The translations under genes were made by a program, and so were the position numbers. From Enterobacter kobei (GTDB lineage Bacteria > Pseudomonadota > Gammaproteobacteria > Enterobacterales > Enterobacteriaceae): DNA of 64,000 nt. The DNA is taken from NCBI RefSeq assembly GCF_001729765.1, contig NZ_CP017181.1:186001-250000 (forward strand), given 5' to 3'. Shown here one piece after another: positions 40,360-50,476 of this stretch (position 1 is its first letter; every line of letters begins with the position of its first letter). Under the pieces are notes generated by a model. The model searched no databases, had not been told where the DNA came from, and saw only the letters and a list, made by a program, of their open reading frames with translations.

Positions 40360-42123
40360 ATGTCGCGTGGCCTGGAATTACTGATTGCTCAAACTATTTT
40401 GCAGGGCTTCGATGCCCAGTATGGTCGTTTTCTTGAAGTGACATCCGGTGCGCAACAGCGCTTCGAACATGCAGACTGGCATGCGGTTCAGCAGGCCATG
40501 AAGCAGCGTATTCACCTTTATGACCACCACGTGGGTCTGGTGGTGGAGCAGTTGCGCTGTATTACCGATGGTAAAAGCCCGGATGCGGACTTTTTACTGC
40601 GCGTGAAAGAGCACTACACCCATTTATTACCTGACTATCCGCGCTTCGAGATTGCGGAGAGCTTTTTCAACTCCGTCTATTGCCGGTTATTTGACCACCG
40701 CTCATTATCTCCTGAGCGGTTATTTATCTTCAGCTCTCAGCCTGAACGACGATTTCGTGCTATCCCACGTCCGCTGGCGAAAGATTTCTTCCCGGAACGC
40801 GGGTGGGAGAAGCTTTTGCACCGTGTGCTAACCGATTTGCCGCTGCGTTTGCCCTGGGAGAATAAAACCCGGGATATAGGTTATATCCACACCCACCTGC
40901 GCGAAACCTTCGGCGAGGCGTTGCTCGGCCGCAGCCACTTGCAGGTTGCCAACGAGCTTTTCTATCGCAATAAAGCCGCCTGGCTGGTAGGAAAACTGGT
41001 CACGCCATCGGCCATCGTACCGTTTCTGCTCCCCATCCATCGCACAGATGACGGGGAACTGTTTGTCGATACCTGCCTGACCACCAGCGCCGAGGCCAGC
41101 ATTGTATTTGGCTTCGCCCGCTCCTATTTCATGGTGTACGCACCGTTGCCTGCCGCGCTGGTGGAATGGCTGCGGGAGATCCTGCCGGGCAAAACCACCG
41201 CCGAGCTGTATATGGCGATTGGCTGTCAGAAGCACGCTAAAACGGAAAGCTATCGGGAATACCTGCGTTATGTCACCACCGCAGATGAACAGTTTATCGA
41301 AGCGCCTGGCATTCGCGGCATGGTGATGCTGGTGTTTACGCTTCCGGGGTTCGACCGCGTATTTAAGGTCATTAAAGACCGCTTCGCGCCGCAAAAAGAG
41401 ATGACCGCCGCGCACGTCCGCGCCTGCTATCAGCTGGTCAAAGAGCATGACCGTGTCGGACGTATGGCGGATACTCAGGAATTCGAAAACTTTGTGCTGG
41501 ATAAGCAACAGATCGACCCGGCGCTGATGGCGCTTTTGCTCAAGGAAGCATCCGGGAAAATCACCGATCTTGGCGACAAAATCGTGATTAGCCATCTTTA
41601 CATCGAGCGCCGCATGGTGCCGCTGAACATCTGGCTGGAGCAGTCCGAGGGTCAGGTGCTGCGCGATGCTATAGAAGAATACGGTAACGCGATTCGCCAG
41701 CTTGCCGCGGCCAATATTTTTCCGGGCGATATGCTGTTTAAAAACTTCGGTGTCACGCGCCACGGGCGAGTGGTGTTTTATGATTACGACGAGATTTGCT
41801 ACATGACCGAAGTGAATTTCCGCGATATCCCGCCGCCCCGTTACCCGGAAGATGAACTGTCTGGTGAACCGTGGTACAGCGTTTCGCCGGGCGATGTCTT
41901 TCCCGAAGAGTTTCGCCACTGGCTGTGCGCCGACCCGCGCATCGGGCCGCTATTTGAAGAGATGCACGCCGACCTTTTTCGTGCCAGCTACTGGCGTGGG
42001 CTGCAAACGCGGATCAAAAACGGGCATGTGGAAGATGTGTACGCTTACCGCCGCAAGCAGCGGTTTTGCATCCGGTTTAACGAATCCCACCATACGCCAG
42101 CGTCACCTCTTTCGCCGCCTTAA
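40360..42123 (+). CDS. aceK: Isocitrate dehydrogenase kinase/phosphatase
   Basis: AceK phosphorylates and inactivates isocitrate dehydrogenase, or reverses this, setting the split between the citric acid cycle and glyoxylate shunt. The 587-residue protein resembles E. coli AceK throughout, including the kinase-like catalytic part with [16 protein letters not shown]. The C-terminus after RKQRF diverges and is about nine residues longer than the 578 of E. coli as I recall, ending SPLSPP. These last codons overlap the end of iclR on the other strand by 47 bases. Start ATG 40360 follows the G-run of the repeat. Confidence 0.97.
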   Translation: MSRGLELLIAQTILQGFDAQYGRFLEVTSGAQQRFEHADWHAVQQAMKQRIHLYDHHVGLVVEQLRCITDGKSPDADFLLRVKEHYTHLLPDYPRFEIAESFFNSVYCRLFDHRSLSPERLFIFSSQPERRFRAIPRPLAKDFFPERGWEKLLHRVLTDLPLRLPWENKTRDIGYIHTHLRETFGEALLGRSHLQVANELFYRNKAAWLVGKLVTPSAIVPFLLPIHRTDDGELFVDTCLTTSAEASIVFGFARSYFMVYAPLPAALVEWLREILPGKTTAELYMAIGCQKHAKTESYREYLRYVTTADEQFIEAPGIRGMVMLVFTLPGFDRVFKVIKDRFAPQKEMTAAHVRACYQLVKEHDRVGRMADTQEFENFVLDKQQIDPALMALLLKEASGKITDLGDKIVISHLYIERRMVPLNIWLEQSEGQVLRDAIEEYGNAIRQLAAANIFPGDMLFKNFGVTRHGRVVFYDYDEICYMTEVNFRDIPPPRYPEDELSGEPWYSVSPGDVFPEEFRHWLCADPRIGPLFEEMHADLFRASYWRGLQTRIKNGHVEDVYAYRRKQRFCIRFNESHHTPASPLSPP

Positions 42124-42904
42124 TCACCAGCGCACCTAACTCGGTGACGCGGTCGTCGGTCATGCGCGAAATTGGCCCGGAGATAGAGATGGCGGCAAAC
42201 GGCTCGCGGTGCTCATCAAAGATACAGGCCGCGATACAGCGCAGACCCAAAGCATGTTCTTCATCATCAAATGAATAGCCACGCTTGCGGGTTAACGCCA
42301 GATCCTCTTTCAGATGCACCGGCGAAACCAGCGTGGCATGGGTATAGGCGTGCAGCCCTTTACGATGCAGCAGCCCTGTCACCTGATCTTCGCTGAGCTG
42401 AGACAGAAACGCTTTTCCTGCCCCGGACGCATGCATCGGCAGCTTACCGCCAATCGGCGCGGACATACGCATCAGCTGCGTGCACTGCACCTGATCGATA
42501 ATGATTGCCTGATGATCGCTCTGATCAAGCACCGCCAGGTTTACCGTCTCGCCGGAATCTTCCATCAGCTTGCGCAGAATCGGATGGACAATCGCCAGCA
42601 GATTGCGGCTTTGCAGGAAGCTGCTGCCAACGATAAAGGCATGTGCGCCCACCGCCCAGTGTCCCAGCTCGCCGACCTGGCGGACAAAGCCCAGCTGCTG
42701 CATAGTGGTCAGCAGGCGGTGCGTGGTGGAGTTCGGCAGGCCAGCCTGCTGGGCCAGCTCCGTCAGGGCCACGCTGCTGTGCGACTCGGCTATCCACTCC
42801 AGCAGCTTCAGACCGCGCGTGAGCGATTGAACCTGTCCGCTCGGTTGTGCAGCGGGGGTGGCAGCAGGTTTTCTGCCGCGTTTGGCGGGAACGGTCGCGA
42901 CCAT
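42077..42904 (-). CDS. iclR: Acetate operon repressor IclR
   Basis: IclR represses aceBAK; glyoxylate and pyruvate alter its binding. The 275-residue protein has a winged helix-turn-helix (about 28-90; [20 protein letters not shown]) and the C-terminal effector domain with [11 protein letters not shown] and the [13 protein letters not shown] segment. The ATG at 42904 begins [13 protein letters not shown] as in homologues. It is convergent with aceK, overlapping at the 3' ends. In E. coli arpA separates them. Confidence 0.98.
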   Translation of the reverse strand: MVATVPAKRGRKPAATPAAQPSGQVQSLTRGLKLLEWIAESHSSVALTELAQQAGLPNSTTHRLLTTMQQLGFVRQVGELGHWAVGAHAFIVGSSFLQSRNLLAIVHPILRKLMEDSGETVNLAVLDQSDHQAIIIDQVQCTQLMRMSAPIGGKLPMHASGAGKAFLSQLSEDQVTGLLHRKGLHAYTHATLVSPVHLKEDLALTRKRGYSFDDEEHALGLRCIAACIFDEHREPFAAISISGPISRMTDDRVTELGALVIKAAKEVTLAYGGIR

Positions 42905-42927
42905 GACGATCTCCTTTTTCTGTATCG

Positions 42928-42942
42928 TGGAAATCATTTTCG
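42928..42942 (-). promoter_or_regulatory. Candidate IclR autoregulatory site
   Basis: TGGAAATCATTTTCG differs at two positions from the palindromic IclR box TGGAAATNATTTCCA. It lies 24 bases upstream of the iclR start, where IclR represses itself in E. coli. Confidence 0.65.
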
Positions 42943-42994
42943 TTTTATTTGGTGATTTTGCAACCGTTATCCTGACTGATCGGAGGAGTGATGG

Positions 42995-43007
42995 TGAACA
43001 TGTCTCA
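42995..43007 (+). promoter_or_regulatory. Candidate MetR site upstream of metH
   Basis: TGAACATGTCTCA differs at one defined position from the MetR consensus TGAANNTNNTTCA, about 90 bases before metH. MetR activates metH in E. coli with homocysteine. This call rests on one short match. Confidence 0.5.
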
Positions 43008-43097
43008 TGTTACCGCTGTGTGACTTTTCCACCCTGCGAGATTGTGCCAGTATGGAACGCAGCCTTTTGGCCTTGTTGAGCGTTGTCGGGAGCAAGT

Positions 43098-46000
43098 GTG
43101 AGCAGCAAAGTAGAGCAACTGCGTGCGCAGTTAAATGAACGAATTCTGGTGCTGGACGGCGGCATGGGCACGATGATCCAGGGCTATCGTCTGAGTGAAG
43201 ACGATTTCCGCGGCGAACGCTTCGCTGACTGGCCTTGCGATCTGAAAGGTAACAACGACCTGCTGGTGCTCAGCAAGCCGTCCGTCATTAAGGATATCCA
43301 CAATGCCTACTTCGAGGCAGGGGCGGATATCGTTGAAACCAACACCTTTAACTCGACAACCATCGCCATGGCGGATTACCAGATGGAATCCCTGTCGGCG
43401 GAGATCAACTTTGAGGCGGCTAAACTGGCTCGTGCCTGCGCAGATGAATGGACTGCCCGCACGCCGGACAAACCGCGCTACGTTGCCGGGGTGCTTGGCC
43501 CAACCAACCGCACCGCATCAATCTCACCGGACGTCAACGACCCGGCATTTCGTAATATCACCTTTGACCAGCTGGTCGCTGCCTACCGTGAATCGACCAA
43601 AGCGCTGGTGGAAGGCGGTTCCGACCTGATCCTGATTGAAACGGTTTTCGACACCCTCAACGCCAAAGCCGCGATTTACGCGGTGAAAGAGGAGTTCGAG
43701 GCACTGGGCGTTGACCTGCCGATCATGATTTCCGGCACCATTACCGACGCCTCCGGCCGTACCCTGTCCGGCCAGACCACCGAAGCGTTTTATAACTCCC
43801 TGCGCCACGCGGAAGCGCTCTCCTTTGGCCTGAACTGTGCTCTGGGGCCAGATGAACTGCGCCAGTACGTGCAGGAGTTATCGCGCATCGCAGAATGCTA
43901 TGTCACCGCGCACCCGAACGCCGGTCTGCCCAATGCCTTTGGTGAATACGATCTGGATGCCGACACCATGGCGGCGCAAATCCGCGAGTGGGCTGAATCT
44001 GGCTTCCTGAACATTGTTGGCGGCTGCTGCGGCACCACGCCGGAACACATTGCCGCCATGAGCAACGCCGTGGCCGGGCTGCCGCCGCGTAAGCTGCCTG
44101 AGCTTCCCGTTGCCTGTCGTCTTTCTGGTCTCGAGCCGTTGACCATTGGCGACGACAGCCTGTTTGTGAACGTGGGGGAGCGGACTAACGTCACTGGTTC
44201 CGCGAAGTTCAAGCGCCTGATTAAAGAAGAGAAGTACAGCGAAGCGCTGGACGTCGCCCGCCAGCAGGTGGAAAGCGGCGCGCAGATTATTGATATCAAC
44301 ATGGACGAGGGGATGCTCGACGCCGAAGCGGCGATGGTGCGTTTCCTCAACCTGATTGCCGGCGAGCCGGACATTGCCCGCGTGCCGATCATGATTGACT
44401 CTTCCAAGTGGGAGGTCATCGAAAAAGGGCTGAAGTGCATTCAGGGTAAAGGCATCGTCAACTCTATCTCGATGAAAGAGGGCGTTGATATCTTTATCCA
44501 CCACGCGAAGATGGTCCGCCGCTACGGTGCTGCCGTGGTGGTCATGGCCTTCGACGAAGTGGGCCAGGCGGATACCCGCGAGCGTAAAATTGAGATATGC
44601 CGCCGCGCGTACAAGATTTTGACCGAAGAGGTGGGTTTCCCGCCGGAAGACATCATCTTCGACCCGAACATTTTCGCCGTCGCGACCGGGATTGAAGAGC
44701 ATAACAACTATGCCCAGGACTTTATCGGCGCATGTGAAGACATTAAACGTGAATTGCCGCATGCGTTAATCTCCGGCGGCGTGTCGAACGTGTCGTTCTC
44801 GTTCCGCGGCAACGACCCGGTGCGTGAAGCGATCCACGCCGTGTTCCTTTACTACGCCATCCGCAACGGGATGGACATGGGGATCGTTAACGCCGGCCAG
44901 CTGGCGATTTACGATGACCTCCCTGCCGAGCTTCGTGACGCGGTAGAAGATGTCATCCTTAACCGTCGCGACGACGCCACCGAGCGCATGCTGGACCTCG
45001 CGGAGAAATACCGCGGCAGCAAAACGGATGAATCGGCCAACGTTCAGCAGGCCGAGTGGCGTTCCTGGGACGTGAAAAAGCGTCTGGAATATTCGCTGGT
45101 GAAAGGCATCACCGAGTTTATTGAGCAGGACACCGAAGAAGCGCGCCAGCAGGCAGCTCGCCCGATTGAGGTGATCGAAGGCCCGCTGATGGACGGCATG
45201 AACGTGGTCGGCGATCTGTTCGGCGAGGGAAAAATGTTCCTGCCGCAGGTGGTGAAATCTGCCCGCGTGATGAAGCAGGCCGTGGCCTATCTGGAGCCGT
45301 TTATCGAGGCCAGCAAAGAAAAAGGCTCCAGCAACGGCAAGATGGTCATCGCCACCGTGAAGGGCGACGTGCACGACATCGGCAAGAATATCGTCGGCGT
45401 GGTGCTGCAGTGCAATAACTACGAAATTATCGACCTCGGGGTAATGGTCCCGGCGGATAAAATCCTCAAAACCGCGCGTGAGGTGAATGCCGACCTGATT
45501 GGCCTTTCCGGGCTGATCACGCCGTCGCTGGACGAGATGGTCAACGTGGCAAAAGAGATGGAGCGTCAGGGCTTCACTATTCCGCTGCTGATTGGCGGAG
45601 CGACCACGTCGAAAGCGCATACGGCGGTGAAAATCGAACAGAACTACAGCGGCCCGACGGTCTATGTGCAGAACGCCTCGCGCACCGTAGGCGTGGTGTC
45701 CGCGCTGCTCTCCGACACTCAGCGCGATGACTTCGTGGCGCGCACCCGCAAAGAGTACGAAACCGTCCGCATCCAGCACGGTCGTAAGAAACCGCGCACG
45801 CCGCCGGTTTCACTTCAGGCGGCGCGCGATAACGATCTGGCGTTTGACTGGTCCAGCTATACCCCGCCGGTTGCGCACCGTCTGGGCGTGCAGGACGTCA
45901 CCGCCAGCATCGAAACGCTGCGTAACTACATCGACTGGACGCCGTTCTTCATGACCTGGTCGCTGGCGGGCAAATATCCGCGCATCCTCGAGGATGAGGT

Positions 46001-46781
46001 GGTAGGTGAAGAGGCGAAGCGGTTGTTTAAAGATGCCAATGACATGCTCGACAAGCTGAGTGCAGAGAAATCCCTTAATCCGCGCGGCGTGGTGGGGCTG
46101 TTCCCGGCGAACCGCGTGGGTGACGACGTGGAAATCTACCGCGATGAAACCCGCACGCATGTGCTGACCGTGAGCCATCACCTGCGTCAGCAAACGGAGA
46201 AAGTGGGCTTCGCCAACTACTGTCTGGCGGATTTCGTCGCACCGAAACTGAGTGGTAAAGCCGACTATATCGGCGCCTTTGCGGTAACCGGCGGACTTGA
46301 AGAGGATGCGCTGGCGGAAGCATACGAAGCGCAGCATGATGATTACAACAAAATCATGGTCAAAGCGATTGCCGACCGCCTGGCGGAAGCCTTCGCTGAG
46401 TATCTGCATGAGCGCGTACGTAAGGTGTACTGGGGCTACGCGGCCAATGAAAACCTCAGCAACGAGGAGCTGATCCGCGAAAACTACCAGGGCATTCGCC
46501 CGGCGCCGGGCTACCCGGCCTGCCCGGAGCACACCGAAAAAGGCACAATCTGGAAACTTCTCGATGTTGAGGCCCATACGGGGATGAAACTCACCGAGTC
46601 GTTTGCCATGTGGCCAGGTGCCTCTGTTTCCGGCTGGTATTTCAGCCACCCGGACAGCAAGTACTTTGCCGTGGCGCAGCTACAGCGCGATCAGATCGAA
46701 GATTACGCCCTGCGCAAAGGCATGAGCGTGTCAGAAGTCGAGCGCTGGCTGGCGCCTAATCTCGGCTACGACGCCGACTAA
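43098..46781 (+). CDS. metH: Cobalamin-dependent methionine synthase
   Basis: MetH moves a methyl group from methyltetrahydrofolate to homocysteine through cobalamin. The 1227-residue protein has four modules: homocysteine-binding (about 1-350, with GGCCGT zinc cysteines near 310), folate-binding (about 355-650), cobalamin-binding (about 650-895, with [10 protein letters not shown] providing the cobalt-ligating histidine), and the activation domain that binds S-adenosylmethionine (about 900-1227, [12 protein letters not shown]). Translation begins at GTG 43098 after GGGAG, as in E. coli; a TTG at 43083 is less likely. Confidence 0.98.
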   Translation: MSSKVEQLRAQLNERILVLDGGMGTMIQGYRLSEDDFRGERFADWPCDLKGNNDLLVLSKPSVIKDIHNAYFEAGADIVETNTFNSTTIAMADYQMESLSAEINFEAAKLARACADEWTARTPDKPRYVAGVLGPTNRTASISPDVNDPAFRNITFDQLVAAYRESTKALVEGGSDLILIETVFDTLNAKAAIYAVKEEFEALGVDLPIMISGTITDASGRTLSGQTTEAFYNSLRHAEALSFGLNCALGPDELRQYVQELSRIAECYVTAHPNAGLPNAFGEYDLDADTMAAQIREWAESGFLNIVGGCCGTTPEHIAAMSNAVAGLPPRKLPELPVACRLSGLEPLTIGDDSLFVNVGERTNVTGSAKFKRLIKEEKYSEALDVARQQVESGAQIIDINMDEGMLDAEAAMVRFLNLIAGEPDIARVPIMIDSSKWEVIEKGLKCIQGKGIVNSISMKEGVDIFIHHAKMVRRYGAAVVVMAFDEVGQADTRERKIEICRRAYKILTEEVGFPPEDIIFDPNIFAVATGIEEHNNYAQDFIGACEDIKRELPHALISGGVSNVSFSFRGNDPVREAIHAVFLYYAIRNGMDMGIVNAGQLAIYDDLPAELRDAVEDVILNRRDDATERMLDLAEKYRGSKTDESANVQQAEWRSWDVKKRLEYSLVKGITEFIEQDTEEARQQAARPIEVIEGPLMDGMNVVGDLFGEGKMFLPQVVKSARVMKQAVAYLEPFIEASKEKGSSNGKMVIATVKGDVHDIGKNIVGVVLQCNNYEIIDLGVMVPADKILKTAREVNADLIGLSGLITPSLDEMVNVAKEMERQGFTIPLLIGGATTSKAHTAVKIEQNYSGPTVYVQNASRTVGVVSALLSDTQRDDFVARTRKEYETVRIQHGRKKPRTPPVSLQAARDNDLAFDWSSYTPPVAHRLGVQDVTASIETLRNYIDWTPFFMTWSLAGKYPRILEDEVVGEEAKRLFKDANDMLDKLSAEKSLNPRGVVGLFPANRVGDDVEIYRDETRTHVLTVSHHLRQQTEKVGFANYCLADFVAPKLSGKADYIGAFAVTGGLEEDALAEAYEAQHDDYNKIMVKAIADRLAEAFAEYLHERVRKVYWGYAANENLSNEELIRENYQGIRPAPGYPACPEHTEKGTIWKLLDVEAHTGMKLTESFAMWPGASVSGWYFSHPDSKYFAVAQLQRDQIEDYALRKGMSVSEVERWLAPNLGYDAD

Positions 46782-46802
46782 AATCACTTTTCCTTACAAC
46801 AA

Positions 46803-46828
46803 ACAGGGCGCTCATGGGGCGCCCTGTC
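46803..46828 (+). terminator. Probable terminator after metH
   Basis: An ACAGGGCGC...GCGCCCTGT stem is followed by CTCTTTCTT about 22 bases after the metH stop. The T run is interrupted, so efficiency is uncertain. Confidence 0.6.
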
Positions 46829-46897
46829 TCTTTCTTACGTTTAAACCCTTATACTGAACCTAAGGAAAATGAATAACGATAAGGAGGAAAACCTTCC

Positions 46898-48529
46898 GTG
46901 CTGACCCTGTTACATCTGCTCTCCGCAGTCGCACTGCTCGTTTGGGGGACCCATATCGTCCGTACCGGCGTGATGCGCGTCTTTGGTGCTCGTTTACGCA
47001 CCGTTCTCAGCAGCAGCGTTGAGAAGAAGCCGCTCGCCTTTTGTGCGGGGATAGGCGTCACGGCGCTGGTTCAGAGCAGTAATGCCACCACCCTGCTTGT
47101 CACCTCCTTTGTGGCACAGGATCTGGTGGCGCTCGCGCCGGCACTGGTGATCGTGCTGGGGGCCGACGTAGGTACCGCGCTGATGGCGCGTATTCTGACG
47201 TTCGATCTCTCCTGGCTGTCGCCGCTGCTGATTTTCATTGGCGTCATCTTCTTCCTCGGGCGCAAACAGACGCGTGCCGGGCAGCTTGGGCGCGTGGGGA
47301 TTGGCCTGGGGCTGATCCTGCTGGCGCTGGAGCTGATTGTGCAGGCGGTCACCCCCATCACCGAGGCCAACGGCGTTCAGGTCATCTTCGCCTCTCTGAC
47401 CGGTGACATCATGCTGGACGCGCTGATTGGCGCGGTGTTTGCCATCGTCAGCTATTCAAGCCTGGCAGCCGTATTGCTGACGGCCACGCTCACCGCTGCC
47501 GGGGCGATCTCCTTCCCGGTGGCGCTATGTCTGGTGATTGGTGCGAACCTGGGGTCTGGCCTGCTGGCAATGCTCAACAACAGTGCCGCCAACGCTGCGG
47601 CTCGCCGCGTGGCGCTCGGCAGCCTGCTGTTTAAGCTGGTGGGTAGCCTGATTATCCTGCCGTTTGTGCACCCGCTGGCGAACCTGATGGATAACCTCTC
47701 ACTGCCGAAAGCGGAGCTGGTGATCTATTTCCACGTTTTCTATAACCTGGTGCGCTGCCTGGCGATGGTGCCTTTTGCGGGGCCGATGGCCCGCTTTTGC
47801 GAACGACTCATTCAGGATGAACCGGAGCTGGATGCGCGCCTGAAACCGAAGCATCTGGATACCTCCGCGCTGGATACCCCGGCGCTGGCGCTGGCGAATG
47901 CCGCCCGCGAGACGCTACGCATGGGTGATGCGATGGAAACCATGCTCGAAGGGCTGCAGAAGGTGATGCACGGCGAACCGCGCGAAGAGAAAGAGTTGCG
48001 CAGGCTGGCGGACGATATCAACGTGCTTTATACCGCCATTAAGCTCTATCTGGCGCGTATTCCGCAGGATGAACTGGCGGAAGAGGAGTCTCGCCGCTGG
48101 GCAGAAATCATCGAGATGTCGCTCAACCTGGAGCAAGCCTCCGATATCGTGGAGCGTATGGGGAGTGAGATTGCAGATAAGTCACTGGCAGCACGTCGGG
48201 CATTCTCCATTGAGGGCCTGAAGGAGCTGGAGGCGCTCCACGAACAGCTCTTGAGCAACCTGAAGCTGGCGATGCTGGTCTTCTTCTCCAGCGACGTGCC
48301 GAGCGCGCGCCGCCTGCGTCGTAACAAGCATCGCTTTCGCATCCTCAACCGTCGCTACTCGCACGCCCACGTTGAGCGTCTTCACCAGCAAAACGTGCAG
48401 AGTATCGAGACCAGCTCCCTGCACCTGGGGCTGCTGGGGGACATGAAGCGTCTTAACTCGTTGTTCTGCGCGGTGGCCTATAGCGTGATGGAACAGCCGG
48501 ATGAAGATGACGAGCGGGACGAGTATTAA
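46898..48529 (+). CDS. yjbB: Na+/phosphate cotransporter family protein YjbB
   Basis: The 543-residue protein has an N-terminal membrane domain of Na/Pi cotransporter type (about 1-310, with duplicated QSSNATT and GANLGSG-type repeats) and a cytoplasmic PhoU-like helical C-terminus (about 345-530). In E. coli YjbB exports phosphate when overproduced. Translation starts at GTG 46898 after AAGGAGG. It follows metH as in E. coli. Confidence 0.94.
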   Translation: MLTLLHLLSAVALLVWGTHIVRTGVMRVFGARLRTVLSSSVEKKPLAFCAGIGVTALVQSSNATTLLVTSFVAQDLVALAPALVIVLGADVGTALMARILTFDLSWLSPLLIFIGVIFFLGRKQTRAGQLGRVGIGLGLILLALELIVQAVTPITEANGVQVIFASLTGDIMLDALIGAVFAIVSYSSLAAVLLTATLTAAGAISFPVALCLVIGANLGSGLLAMLNNSAANAAARRVALGSLLFKLVGSLIILPFVHPLANLMDNLSLPKAELVIYFHVFYNLVRCLAMVPFAGPMARFCERLIQDEPELDARLKPKHLDTSALDTPALALANAARETLRMGDAMETMLEGLQKVMHGEPREEKELRRLADDINVLYTAIKLYLARIPQDELAEEESRRWAEIIEMSLNLEQASDIVERMGSEIADKSLAARRAFSIEGLKELEALHEQLLSNLKLAMLVFFSSDVPSARRLRRNKHRFRILNRRYSHAHVERLHQQNVQSIETSSLHLGLLGDMKRLNSLFCAVAYSVMEQPDEDDERDEY

Positions 48530-48538
48530 TCTCTGAAA

Positions 48539-48566
48539 GCGCCTCGCAAAACCGTTTTGCGAGGCG
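48539..48566. other. Perfect palindrome after yjbB
   Basis: GCCTCGCAAAAC and GTTTTGCGAGGC pair perfectly, 10 bases after the yjbB stop. No T run follows, so it may be a weak terminator, an mRNA 3' stabiliser or a remnant boundary near the ccdAB insertion. Confidence 0.5.
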
Positions 48567-48681
48567 TGACACCTTATGAAGCGCCATTTACGCTGCAGAC
48601 CTTACATTTTTAAGGGAATAGAAAATGCTCGTTTATTACGCTACACTTCGCCAATTCATGCGCATACCGATGGGGGTTCTC

Positions 48682-48918
48682 ATGCGCACTACTCATGGCA
48701 TCAAAAAATCAGTCAATGTGTCGTTAGCACCAGAAATCCTTGAAGAGGCGCGACGGCTTAAACTTAATCTCTCTGCTGTACTTACGGCTGCATTGCAGGA
48801 GCAGTTTCGTGCGCATCAGCGTGCAGAGTGGTTAGCAGAAAATAAAGCGTCTATCGAGGCTATTAACCAGTGGGTTGATGAAAACGGCTCCTTTAGTGAC
48901 TTTCAGAGGTCGTTCTGA
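48682..48918 (+). CDS. ccdA: CcdA-type antitoxin
   Basis: This 78-residue protein resembles chromosomal CcdA antitoxins. The N-terminal ribbon-helix-helix DNA-binding part (about 6-45; KSVNVSLAPEILEEARRLKLNLSAVL) should autoregulate the operon. The C-terminal part with WLAENKASIEAINQWVDENGSFSDF should wrap and neutralise CcdB. I preferred ATG 48682, preceded by GGGGG; an in-frame ATG at 48625 after AAGGGA is also possible and would add 19 residues. The region is visibly more AT-rich than its neighbours. The stop overlaps the ccdB start (TGATG). Confidence 0.87.
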   Translation: MRTTHGIKKSVNVSLAPEILEEARRLKLNLSAVLTAALQEQFRAHQRAEWLAENKASIEAINQWVDENGSFSDFQRSF

Positions 48919-49235
48919 TGGAGCAATATTTTGTTTATGAGAATGAAGGTCAGGGGAAAACTGCCTATCCCTGGCTAATCAATATGCAGCATCCCGTGGC
49001 CAATGTGATGAAGCATGTTCTGGTCGCCCCCGCAGTTGAGCTTAGCCACCTGGGAGGCATTCAGCCGCCTGCGAAAGTGTGCCCTGTCGTTGAGATAGCG
49101 GGTAAGCCCTGCGTGGTTATGATGCACATGATGGCAGGCATATCGCCAAAAGAGTTAGGCGAGCGTGTCGCCGATCTTACTCAAGACCGGGCCTCATTGC
49201 GGGATGCACTCGATTTTTTGATCAACGGTTACTAA
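48918..49235 (+). CDS. ccdB: CcdB-type toxin (gyrase poison family)
   Basis: CcdB toxins trap DNA gyrase on DNA by binding GyrA. The 105-residue protein aligns with F-plasmid CcdB along its length: YFVYENEG start, LSHLGGIQPP, CPVVEIAG, MMAGISPKELGERVADL, and a C-terminal helix. F CcdB ends in W-G-I, residues reported as essential for toxicity; this protein ends N-G-Y, keeping only the glycine. Whether it is still a gyrase poison is open. It sits where pepE lies in E. coli, between yjbB and rluF. Confidence 0.87.
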   Translation: MEQYFVYENEGQGKTAYPWLINMQHPVANVMKHVLVAPAVELSHLGGIQPPAKVCPVVEIAGKPCVVMMHMMAGISPKELGERVADLTQDRASLRDALDFLINGY

Positions 49236-49289
49236 CACTTTTTTGTCAGCCGCAAGGTAAGGTATATTTCGCCCTTCACAGGAGAAACT

Positions 49290-50162
49290 ATGCTGCCAAC
49301 TCAATCAACCCGATTAAACAAATACATTAGCGAGAGCGGGATCTGCTCACGTCGCGAGGCTGACCGTTACATTGAACAAGGTAACGTGTTTCTTAACGGC
49401 AAACGCGCCACCATCGGCGATCAGGTGATGCCTGGCGACGTGGTCAAAGTGAATGGTCAGGTCATCGAACCGCGTGATGCAGAAGACCTGGTGTTTATCG
49501 CGTTGAATAAACCGGTTGGGATTGTCAGCACCACGGAAGACGGTGAGCGAGACAACATCGTTGATTTCGTGAACCACAGCAGCCGCATTTTCCCGATTGG
49601 CCGTCTGGATAAAGATTCGCAGGGGCTGATTTTCCTCACCAACCATGGCGATCTGGTGAACAAAATCCTGCGAGCCGGTAACGACCATGAGAAAGAGTAC
49701 ATCGTTACGGTAAACAAACTGGTAACGGACGAGTTTATCCGCGGGATGAGCGCAGGCGTGCCGATCCTGGGCACGGTGACGAAGAAGTGTAAGGTCAAGA
49801 AAGAAGCGCCTTTCGCGTTCCGAATTACCCTGGTACAGGGCTTAAACCGCCAGATCCGCCGCATGTGCGAGTACTTCGGTTATGAAGTGACGAAGCTTGA
49901 ACGTACGCGCATCATGAACGTTAGCCTGTCCGGGATCCCGCTGGGCGAGTGGCGTGACTTGACGGATGACGAGCTGATTGAGCTGTTCAGGCTTATCGAA
50001 AACTCGTCGTCAGAAGCGAAGCCGAAGGCTAAGGCGAAGCCGAAAACCCAGGCGATTAAACGCCCGGTGGTGAAGGAGCCGCAGGCGGAAGAGAAAGGGC
50101 GAGGCAAGCCGGGTAACGGTAAGCGATTTACCCAGCCGGGTCGTAAAAAGAAAGGGCGCTGA
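49290..50162 (+). CDS. rluF: 23S rRNA pseudouridine(2604) synthase RluF
   Basis: RluF makes pseudouridine at position 2604 of 23S rRNA and also modifies tRNA-Tyr. The 290-residue protein has an S4 RNA-binding domain (about 7-60; [21 protein letters not shown]), the catalytic [10 protein letters not shown] motif with the nucleophilic aspartate (about 107), and a lysine-rich C-terminal tail. AGGAGA precedes the ATG. Its stop codon directly abuts the stop of convergent yjbD. Confidence 0.97.
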   Translation: MLPTQSTRLNKYISESGICSRREADRYIEQGNVFLNGKRATIGDQVMPGDVVKVNGQVIEPRDAEDLVFIALNKPVGIVSTTEDGERDNIVDFVNHSSRIFPIGRLDKDSQGLIFLTNHGDLVNKILRAGNDHEKEYIVTVNKLVTDEFIRGMSAGVPILGTVTKKCKVKKEAPFAFRITLVQGLNRQIRRMCEYFGYEVTKLERTRIMNVSLSGIPLGEWRDLTDDELIELFRLIENSSSEAKPKAKAKPKTQAIKRPVVKEPQAEEKGRGKPGNGKRFTQPGRKKKGR

Positions 50163-50435
50163 TTAGCGCCTTCCACGGGTTGACGTGCTGGCGGACCAGG
50201 AGAAGGTCGCCTCTGCATCCGGTTTATAAGCCTGCTCTTTTTTCAGTTTGCGGGCTTTCTTCGCCGCGGCGTCACGTTCCGCCATCAGCTTGTCGATGTA
50301 CTCTTTTTTCACCTGATTGGTTTCGGCGTTCGTCAGCGTGCGGCCATGTGCAATGCGGGCGCGGTCGAGAAGCGTTTTCAGTTCGCGCTGCTCGGCTTCC
50401 GTCATGTCTTTCTGGGTCAAACGTGGTGTAGCCAT
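50163..50435 (-). CDS. yjbD: DUF3811 family protein YjbD
   Basis: This 90-residue, highly charged protein is similar to E. coli YjbD (MATPRLTQKDMTEAEQ start; C-terminal STRGRR). The middle is rich in lysine and arginine and predicted helical. Its function is unknown. The ATG at 50435 was chosen over an upstream in-frame ATG at 50480 that would overlap panS. It ends tail to tail with rluF without any gap. Confidence 0.92.
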   Translation of the reverse strand: MATPRLTQKDMTEAEQRELKTLLDRARIAHGRTLTNAETNQVKKEYIDKLMAERDAAAKKARKLKKEQAYKPDAEATFSWSASTSTRGRR

Positions 50436-50476
50436 TGCTGAAGCCTCCTGAGGGGGAGGCTTCAGTGTAAAGCAAT

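Noticed and set aside
48539..48566. Palindrome after yjbB considered as a terminator or insertion-element end
   Set aside because: No T run follows and no second copy flanks ccdAB, so neither a terminator nor a mobile-element boundary is supported.
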